A DNA stretch of 64,000 nt from Neurospora intermedia (lineage: Eukaryota; Ascomycota; Sordariomycetes; Sordariales; Sordariaceae), in NCBI GenBank assembly GCA_037102815.1, contig BTPP01000006.1, forward strand, positions 2,170,001 through 2,234,000, written 5' to 3'. Position 1 is the first letter of the stretch. Each line of letters begins with the position of its first letter. This document shows, in pieces, positions 57,148 through 64,000 of this stretch. A model generated the notes under the pieces. The model was not told where the DNA came from and searched no databases. It worked only from the letters and a program-made list of their open reading frames with translations. The position numbers were made by a program, and so were the translations under genes.

Positions 57148-57591
57148 AGTTGACGTCGAGTTGAGAGAGTTGTATGATTTGCATAGCACGGACCGGGGTA
57201 CAGGTGTTTAATTTGGCCATGATTTCGAGCCGCATGAGCGATGACATTAAGACATGATGATTTACAGATGCTATTCAAGGGTTTAATTATGTTCATGCCT
57301 GGGAACAAAGGCTGGCACTTGTTTATAAGGGATATAGAGGGAGCAAAAGCTGGGAAAAGTAAGGATGTTTGGGTTTTGTTTTCAGAGATGACAGCTGTTT
57401 TGAACGAGCGTCTAAGATCGGATGCTTCAGAGCTTCCAAGCCAATAAAGGAGCGTAATGCCGGTTGGCTTCTTTTCACATGGTGTTCCATCGTCCATCTT
57501 TGTCCGTTGTTGTCTTCCTCCAGCTTGCCTGTCCAACACACCTTTCCCCCCTTTTCAGCATATCGTCCATCCACCCTGTCTCACCACCAAC
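57148..57591. other. convergent 3' region KAP123-lectin
   Basis: 444 bp between the stops of two converging genes. No other feature is supported. Confidence 0.45.
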
Positions 57592-58026
57592 TCAAACATA
57601 TTCAACAGTCGCCCTCAAGACATTCCCCTCCGCCTGATAAAACTTGATTCTCACCGTCTTCCCACTCTTCGCCTTTGCCTCAAACTCGCTCGCTTGCGCC
57701 CACAAGGCCTTGTACTTGGCATCCTTCTCATCATAGTACTTGGGATGCAACTTTGTCAGGGGAGCATCGTCAGCCGTATCGACCTGAATGTCGCACCACC
57801 GCTTGTAGTTGTGCACGCCGACCGCCACGGCAAAGTAATCGCCGCCCTTGCTGGTCTGGAAGCGCAACATGCCCGAGGACCCGGAATTGTTCATGGAGAG
57901 GACGTATACGCCCGTGGAGTCGATTTGCGACCAGCGGGTGCCATGGCCGAACCAGCAGGTTTGTTCGACGAGCTGGAGAGAGTCGGAGGTGTCGTTGATG
58001 AGGCGGAGGTGGATGGTGTAGGACAT
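57592..58026 (-). CDS. tap1: fruit-body lectin family protein (Agaricus agglutinin type)
   Basis: Single-exon, 144-residue lectin of the fungal fruit-body lectin family (Agaricus bisporus agglutinin and relatives), which binds galactosyl/N-acetyl sugars through a beta-sandwich. Motifs: start MSYTIHLRLINDTSD, YVLSMNNSGSSGMLRFQT, FAVAVGVHNYKRWCDIQVD (family hallmark), and the C-terminal KTVRIKFYQAEGNVLRATVEY. There is no signal peptide, as usual for cytosolic storage lectins of this family. In Sordaria macrospora the homologue TAP1 is induced in fruiting-body development; the symbol is assigned by similarity and may not reflect orthology. Members can be toxic to nematodes or insects, so defence is another possible role. 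It converges on KAP123. Confidence 0.88.
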   Translation of the reverse strand: MSYTIHLRLINDTSDSLQLVEQTCWFGHGTRWSQIDSTGVYVLSMNNSGSSGMLRFQTSKGGDYFAVAVGVHNYKRWCDIQVDTADDAPLTKLHPKYYDEKDAKYKALWAQASEFEAKAKSGKTVRIKFYQAEGNVLRATVEYV

Positions 58027-60407
58027 TCTGGTGGTTGGGTTGGGTTGAGTTGAGTTGAGTTGTTGGTTGGGTAACTGGATGGGGATGGGCGATGTCAGCT
58101 GGATGGGATGGGATGGGGAGGAGGCAGTAGGAGGAAGAAGAGATGAGAAGAGAGAGGAAGAGAGAGGAAGGTAGGTTGAAGATGGGAGGCTAGAGAAGGT
58201 TGAGGCTAACCTTGAGAGTGCTTTGAAAGAAGTTATTCAGGAGTCTGTCTGGCTTGAGTTGATGAGATCTGATGATGTTTTTCTCTTGCGGCCTTTGGGA
58301 AGGAGGAGGAGAGAGGCTTCTATACTTGATGACCCAGAGTTGGACTTCACTTCACCTTCTTTTCCCTTTGGCTTTTATCACCTCAATGCCTTCTAGTTGT
58401 CGACATCGTCCATCTCTGTCTCAATTCAGAGTTTCCATTACATATTCGCAAGCCTGCCTGCAGCTTCCTTCTGGTGTCGACATGTTTCGGGTTGTGGAGA
58501 TGATGGAACGTGTCACCAGACAATTTCCCCCCTCTCCCCCTCGTCCCCTCAGAGTGAATTGACTGGCTTGATTCGACTGGTTGTCCGATCTGCACGGTAA
58601 GGGCGATGTCGAAAGCATGCATGTAGCATGACTGGTCGCTCTACTTTCTCCGTTGATTGGCACGTTGTTCGACAACCACTTCTCACTCGTTGGAAGGGAG
58701 GTGAGGTAGGTCAGTGGCGAGGGCTTGATGCTAATGCTGAAGACATTACCTCAAGTACACTCTGGGTTTTCGACGTCTTTAACACCTATCCCGAATTCTT
58801 ACAGAGTACAGATCTTCTTCGGCTTACAACTAAGGCGATATGATATTGTTGGTTGGGCATCGCGGGCTATGCGGTGGGCGTCAAACACCTTCCATGTACC
58901 CATTCCGGACCACTTCTAAGAACTAACAACAGGCTGGAAGTAAACAACAGGGGTAGTAGGTAGGTAGGTAGGTAGGTAGGTGCAACATCTCACAACTTCC
59001 ACAGCAGGAAAAACATACCTCAGTCACAGACTTGCAGTTACCACTCAGACTTGTGGACTTGGATTTTATCGGTGAGATGGGTGATCAAGGAATATCCTAC
59101 TTGCCTCATCCGGGCCGGTGAAGACCAAGCGTTATTGACTACATGTAAGTCTGGTAGGCAGTTACCATAGAGTGATCCCGCGTACAGTCAAGCATAAGAC
59201 ACGCCTTAGGTACCCATGGCGGAATTTTGTTCAACTCGTTATCTTGAATTTGAGCGCCTCAACAAAAGCACTGTACAGTTAACTCCCTCTCTCTCTTCAC
59301 TTAGGAGGAAGCTGTCCTGAGTTCCGCCCGTTGACTGGCTTCCTTATTCTTCGTCAATGCTGTGACTAGGTAGGTAGCTCTATGCTCAACCTGCCCAGCG
59401 TCTTCTTGAAAACAAACTCTCTTTTTACTTAGGTACTCACCTCTGCCATCCGGAAGTCATTCCGACCTAATTAATCACAGCGCTCAGTAAATAGACGTAA
59501 CACGAAACCCCACAGAGTCCCAGACAAAAAAAACCTCAATCGCATATTATACAAGGAAGCCCTCAAGTTTTTGTATGTACCTAGCCAGCCAGTACAAGCG
59601 TCACACAACCCCTTCTTCTTCGCACTCATCGGGTGCCCTGTGTCTCCCAGGTCGGTCAAAGCCATCCCCGCAAGCCACCGAGAGGACAAGTCCCGAAAAG
59701 AAAAAGAAAAAGAAAAGTTCAAGGGTCCATACCATACCATACCGAACCGAAGCCCAACGGCACATCAAAAACTGCGGGGTATATACAGGTACAGGTACAG
59801 TTTCACAAAAAAAGAGGGTACATATACAGAGCGACAAACAAGGCCGCAGATCTTGTCTTACTTGACTTTCCGTAGATGGCGACGCCATCTTCTCGTGTGC
59901 GAGCTGAGAAAGCGGGAGATGTACGTAAGTTAAAAGGGTGTGTATGGCTGGAGACAATAACAACAAAGTAAATAAAGTGTGATGAAGAGTGGAAACGAGA
60001 TGCAGAAAATCCACTCAGGGATGCAGGCATGCATGCAGAGATCGGATTGGAACGCGGGACGTGCCGGTATTTGAAAATCACACTGATTTGACTGGAGGTA
60101 GTGGAAGAGGGGAAATTGTAGGAATACGTAGGGTATCATTGCGTTACGTAGAAGTTGAAAGAGGACTGAACTGACTGACTGACGCTTGGTGTTGAGTTAA
60201 CTGACAGTCATGACACCCGATGGATGTTGCGATGCCGAGAAATCGGCAGTAATTGAGTAGAATACTGTGGACTACCGTGGGCAAATCATGATTCGTCAAG
60301 AAAAAGGGTAAATGAAGATGAAGAGTCGTTTGACAGAAAGAGAAGGAGAAAGAAAAAAAAAAAAAGAGGTAAGCCCAGAGGGGTGGGGAAAAAAAAACAA
60401 AAGGAAA
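58027..60407. other. 2.4-kb intergenic region
   Basis: The lectin promoter and a long non-coding stretch. Simple repeats include TGAGT units just upstream of the lectin start (about 58044-58062), (TAGG)n at 58957-58981 and short CATACC and ACAGGT repeats near 59735-59800. A small palindrome GATGGCGACGCCATC lies at about 59875. No gene is supported. Confidence 0.5.
58957..58981. repeat. (TAGG)n microsatellite
   Basis: Six TAGG units. The same tetranucleotide recurs in shorter form in many intergenic stretches of the window. Confidence 0.85.
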
Positions 60408-60479
60408 TGCCCACAGCCAGAATCGAACTGACGACCTCATCATTACTAGTGATGCGCTCTACCACTGAGCCATGCGGGC
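60408..60479 (-). tRNA. tRNA-Thr (anticodon AGT)
   Basis: 72-nt intronless tRNA. On the minus strand the acceptor GCCCGCA pairs with TGTGGGC, the D arm is GCTC-AGTGGTA-GAGC, and the anticodon stem CATCA/TGATG encloses loop CTAGTAA with anticodon AGT. The T arm is GTCAG-TTCGATT-CTGGC and the discriminator is A. Internal A and B boxes are intact. A T-rich stretch follows on the minus strand (A-rich on plus, 60390-60400), serving as Pol III terminator. Confidence 0.95.
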
Positions 60480-60982
60480 TTTGTGATTTGTTGTTAAAAT
60501 GAACTAGCGCGGGTGGCTCTATATGCAGCAGTTGCCATGACCCGCCCGCCTTCCAACCAGCTATGTACTGCCTTTCCTTCTGTAAATGCCCTCCTTTTCT
60601 TCTGTAGAGGTTCCCGAGTGAGGGTGGCTTGATATTGAATTCCTTGCTCAAGTGACTATTGTACTGCCTTAGCATTTGCCAGTTTCCATCCTGTAACTCA
60701 AACTTTTGACACCATTCAATGCTTCCTCGTCTCTTTTTTCTCTTCCTGGCCACCGCCATCCACACATTTCCACATCACGCCGGTCGGAAAAGCGAACCGT
60801 CTTATACATCCATCGTATGGAGACCTCCCATCCATCCACCACGTTAACTAAGTAAACAAACTCAAAAGAACGCCGTCTCGCAAAAGACTCCCAATTCCCC
60901 AAAAAGTAAATGTAAGAAAGTCATAAACTCATTCGAACGAAAAATCTCCATCGCTCGATTAACCAGTTGCAAGTCGTTTCGT
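60480..60982. other. intergenic region between tRNA-Thr and the mitochondrial protein gene
   Basis: About 500 bp; nothing recognisable apart from tRNA upstream and gene 3' flanking sequence. Confidence 0.4.
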
Positions 60983-61451
60983 TTACTTCCTGTCACCAAC
61001 ATGTGGGGTATGAGGCGCACTCTTCCCCTCAGCAACGAAATCAAGCTTCTGATCAACCTTCTTTGCGGCGCCAGCAGCCTTGTCGGGATTGCCCATCATC
61101 GTGGCGTAGATGCCGCCCAGTGTGAGGCCAGCAACGCCGGCGTAGCTGTTATTTGAGGGAGTGATAAGTTGGTTAGCATTGTAGCGTGGTAAGTTTGATG
61201 AGGGAAGGGTAGGTGTGTCTGAGCAGAGCAGGGCAGATTGTTGGAGTTGAAGGATGGAAGGAAGGGAAAAAAACGTACAGCCATGGCTTGTTGGTGTTAC
61301 CGGTCTTGTTGAAGTCCTTGACGGGACCCTTGTCGCGAGCGCTATCGGTAGACTCGGTGCTCCGGAAACGGACCTGTTGTTGAGCGCGCTGGGGGCGGGC
61401 ACGGACGACGGGGCGGAGAGCGGTGCGGATGGCGGGAGTAGAGCGGACCAT
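60983..61451 (-). CDS. small mitochondrial membrane protein
   Basis: 111 residues from exons 61451-61279 and 61145-60983. The N-terminal 35 residues (MVRSTPAIRTALRPVVRARP, then QVRFRSTE) are Arg/Ala-rich without acidic residues, a classic mitochondrial presequence. A polar spacer leads to one hydrophobic helix, YAGVAGLTLGGIYATMMG, then a Lys-rich tail (KAAGAAKKVDQKLDFV). It resembles short fungal mitochondrial proteins of the DUF4748 type, an assignment I hold loosely. Likely an inner-membrane single-pass protein; function unknown. The second exon restores the frame exactly (phase 2 to L). Confidence 0.78.
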
Positions 61452-62131
61452 TTTGGATGGTTTGAGGGCTATGATATGTATTTTGGATGGCGTTTCTTGT
61501 AGTGCAAAGTTGGGTTTGTTTGCTCTCGATACCTTTAATCGACAGTCTCCGGGTGCAGTTGTTCTTGATTGTCGAATTCGTTGCAAATTACAGCAGTGGT
61601 GATGGCTGTTATATAATACTATGGTTGACCACAAGGGTTCTCGGGGTGTAAGTGAACGCGGCATCGGTATGACATCACCATTTCTGCGACTGTGACGCGA
61701 GCTCACACTGTTCGTGCCTGCAGTGCACTCGTTGGAGAAGGAACATCGAATGACGAACATGCGGAGAAGCAATTCAACTGCCCCTTTCTCGATCGATTAG
61801 AAAAATATCCGATCAAAATATTCCTCCCCGTGCCGGATCGTATGAACCTTTTCACTCATGACGACAGGATATGGAGACAGACACAAGAACCGACTGCATG
61901 CCAAGATCGAACAGCAACTTCGCACGCGCGCACAAAATGGATGTCGGTATTCAAGCCAGCGCCGAATCACAATTACTGATTTGCACTTGCGCACAGAATC
62001 ATTCTTGCAACGGCCGGAATAGCATCATCCCAGAGAATTTCGCGACAAGATGCCATGTTGCGCAATCAGATAGACATACCATTATAGAGGCTTGTTTTGA
62101 GGCTCATTAACAACCAATGGCAGCTTTGGCT
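61452..62131. other. intergenic region upstream of tRNA-Lys
   Basis: 680 bp; promoter of the mitochondrial protein gene (minus) and 5' flank of tRNA-Lys. No gene is supported. Confidence 0.45.
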
Positions 62132-62204
62132 GCCCGGCTAGCTCAATCGGTAGAGCGTGAGACTCTTAATCTCAAGGTTGTGGGTTCGACCCCCACGTCG
62201 GGCT
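62132..62204 (+). tRNA. tRNA-Lys (anticodon CTT)
   Basis: 73-nt intronless tRNA: acceptor GCCCGGC with GTCGGGC (one G-U pair), D arm GCTC-AATCGGTA-GAGC, anticodon stem TGAGA/TCTCA with loop CTCTTAA and anticodon CTT, variable AGGTT, T arm GTGGG-TTCGACC-CCCAC. T runs at 62235-62239 and 62245-62251 provide Pol III termination. Confidence 0.96.
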
Positions 62205-62519
62205 CAATTCCCGGCGTTACAAACGCGCCTTCTCTTTTTGCAAATTTTTTTCTTTCCCAATTACTCAGTATCCAGTGCTTGAATAGTTTTCTTTTTTTTC
62301 TGTTGTGTCGCTTTGCCTCCAGCGCTATTGTCGTCAGGGCAAGTTAACTCTTTCAGGGGCAACGTATCTTCACTCGAACAGAAATCACACAAACTCCCAG
62401 ATTGCGTCACTCTTCAACAATGTCAATGGCTAACCGCCATAACCCTTTGATTTGTGTTCAAGCCTAACCGGTGTACTAGCATTGATAGTCCTCCCGCTTC
62501 CATTCCAGCTTCAACCGCC
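62205..62519. other. short intergenic region after tRNA-Lys
   Basis: 315 bp containing the T-run terminators and the 3' flank of the carbonic anhydrase gene. Nothing else seen. Confidence 0.45.
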
Positions 62520-63769
62520 TCACTCAGCTCCGGCTACGGCGCAGCCTGCCTTAGCGAGGATATTATCCTGACCGGGCGCATTCTGCGTAAAGCGCGAGTT
62601 GAAGCCGATGACACTACGGACATTCTCAAACGTCGAAGCCGAGATCCTTAGCGTCTGCGTCGACACAAGCCACATGACGCCCTCACTGCAAGGAGGGGTG
62701 GTGAGGGACCCGATGTAACTGTTGGCGTTGGGAATAGGTTAGTGATGAGCGAGCCGGAAAAAAGGTCAGTGGGGAGATGGACAGAATGGTGGATGGAGAG
62801 AAAGAAAACCAGACACGTACCCCTGGAAGTGGCCCGACTTCCAGATGTTGACCACCTCGGACATGATCAAGGGAGGGGTCTGGGTCACGGTGCCGGGTGT
62901 GCGGATGGCGTCGACGGTGCTGAAGATGGTCTCGAGAAGGACGGTAGGCGCGTCGGAGACTGGGGCGTCTGGGCGTACAGGGCGCACAGGGGCCGTCTCG
63001 TTGGTAGAAGGAGGCATAATGACTTCTTGCTCCCTATGGCTTCTGCCTCCCCTGATGCTTCCCCTGATGCGGAACCTAGCTGGTGGTGCATCTGGGGCGG
63101 TCTTGTTGGTGTGATGAGGAACAGGAACGCTGCTGGGAGCCGGATGAGCAGGAGGAGCCGGAGCAGCGAAGGGAGGGATGACACGTGCGGGACCAGCCTC
63201 GGTGGCGACGTCAATGTAGGTGCCGATGACAGCAAGCTCCTGGTTTTCGGTCTGCCAGACCATGTGCATTTCCACTTTAACGAACGTGTTAGTGATCGCT
63301 GACATCAAAGAGTGGATTTTGAGAAATACTCACTGGCTCTACTTGTGCCATTGTCCAGGTGCTCGCTAGGCAAGTGGAAATGGAATTGCTGCAGCGTGTA
63401 CTGCTTCTCACCGAAAGTCATGTTGCCGCCCTTCGCAATGACCTCGATGGTGGTTCCGAGGTTCTCGAACTCAGTGCCCTCAGTGAAATCGGGGATGTGG
63501 ATCTGGATTTCAGACGAGGGTACCATATTGAATGATGTTCCCGTCATATCGATAGGCGACTGTCGTCTTCCCGTGGAGCAGGCCGTGTTCTCGGGCGCCA
63601 ACGATGACCAAAACAGCGGACCGGTGACGCCAATGTATCCGAACTTCTTGACTTCGACTGTCTTGCCCTCCTCTCGCGGGTGGAGGAAGGTGTTGTGCGA
63701 GCAGAGCGACCAGACGGGCGTCACGGACGCGGCCGCCGCCAGCATCAATGATCTGAATAGCCTGGCCAT
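62520..63769 (-). CDS. cas4: secreted alpha-class carbonic anhydrase
   Basis: Zinc enzyme interconverting CO2 and bicarbonate; about 362 residues from exons 63769-63334, 63274-62821 and 62718-62520. A signal peptide (LFRSLMLAAAASVTPVWSLC) implies secretion or a cell-wall location. Alpha-CA landmarks: FGYIGVTGPLFW, RRQSPIDM, two zinc histidines in QQFHFHLPSEH, the third in MEMHMVWQ, and SLTTPPCSEGVMWLVS with the catalytic Thr. All ligands are present, so activity is expected. About 80 Pro/Ala-rich residues (PPFAAPAPPAHPAPSS through VRPVRPDAP) interrupt the catalytic domain between the third His and the TTPPC block. The symbol follows Neurospora/Sordaria use for their alpha-class gene and is tentative. 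Confidence 0.9.
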
Positions 63770-64000
63770 GATATCGACGAGAGGAAAGATGTGATTAGGG
63801 ATGGAAACAAAGGAATTAAGTTTCTCGCAGGATACTGAATATATATGTATATATGCGATGGAGGTGAATATGCAGACTGCGTGGGGCTAGGTGGGAGTGA
63901 AGCAAAGCTCGAGCCACTGCAACGGCAGAACAACCAGACAGGACAAGAACAACGAATTATGGGGTATCTGTCAGTGGTTCCGGACCTACTGACAGTATGA
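63770..64000. other. carbonic anhydrase upstream region
   Basis: Promoter side of the carbonic anhydrase gene up to the window edge. An AT-alternating stretch (ATATATGTATATATG) at about 63839-63854 is a possible TATA-like element at -75 to -85 from the ATG. Confidence 0.4.

Noticed and set aside
60286-60765. 159-codon minus-strand frame over the tRNA-Thr gene
   Set aside because: Contains the tRNA itself and low-complexity runs; not plausible as a protein gene.
1-64000. CRISPR arrays, rRNA, bacterial-type operons or phage genes
   Set aside because: Nothing with regular repeat-spacer structure or rRNA signature was seen; intron-rich fungal genes fill the window.
1-64000. Secondary-metabolite cluster around the FAD monooxygenase or af470-like gene
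   Set aside because: No polyketide synthase, NRPS, terpene synthase or P450 genes nearby; the neighbours are housekeeping genes.

Overview
This is a nuclear chromosome segment from a filamentous ascomycete, most likely a member of the Sordariales close to Neurospora or Sordaria. The evidence is short spliceosomal introns (about 50-190 nt, GT...AG, CTAAC-type branch sites), C-biased codon use, many short TAGG/TACC-type simple repeats between genes, proteins with long Ser/Pro/Gln-rich tails, and the gene families themselves (DUF3716-type protein, RTA1 family, Agaricus-type fruit-body lectin, LYR proteins). I cannot fix the species from sequence alone. No ribosomal DNA, autonomous transposon or obvious RIP-mutated block is present. 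About 20 protein genes and two tRNA genes are spread evenly; nothing resembles an operon or a secondary-metabolite cluster.

Layout. 0.2-11 kb: MON2 (minus; endosome/trans-Golgi trafficking), then a promoter carrying a TA-flanked miniature inverted-repeat element, then MMS2 (ubiquitin-conjugating enzyme variant) and an LYR-motif protein with AT-hooks whose apparent C-terminal continuation is broken by frameshifts and a stop. 12-27 kb: a bZIP factor (minus), a protein kinase with a coiled-coil tail, a tentative small membrane protein, a large protein with three zinc-finger-like modules plus DUF3716-like and cupin-like domains (minus), and a nucleoside-deoxyribosyltransferase-like protein. 28-41 kb: cysteinyl-tRNA synthetase with two plausible starts (mitochondrial and cytosolic), an FAD monooxygenase, GPI16 (minus), LUC7, and two minus-strand genes of unknown function. 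41-53 kb: a Mutator-like non-autonomous element with 63-bp perfect terminal inverted repeats, a DUF4188/af470-type gene, a C2H2 protein and an RTA1 family protein. 53-64 kb: KAP123, a fruit-body lectin (minus), tRNA-Thr (minus), a small mitochondrial protein (minus), tRNA-Lys, and a secreted alpha-carbonic anhydrase (minus).

The genes mostly serve separate housekeeping roles: translation (CysRS, two tRNAs), splicing (LUC7), nuclear import (KAP123), GPI anchoring (GPI16), endosomal traffic (MON2) and post-replication repair signalling (MMS2). Exon coordinates were worked out by eye from splice consensus and reading-frame continuity. They are internally consistent (each spliced CDS divides by three) but untested by transcript data. 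The most notable items are the Mutator-like element at 41503-41977, the three-module zinc-finger/DUF3716/cupin protein, the broken LYR gene tail, the dual-start CysRS, and a small dispersed repeat family with copies near 12.4, 27.8 and 28.1 kb.
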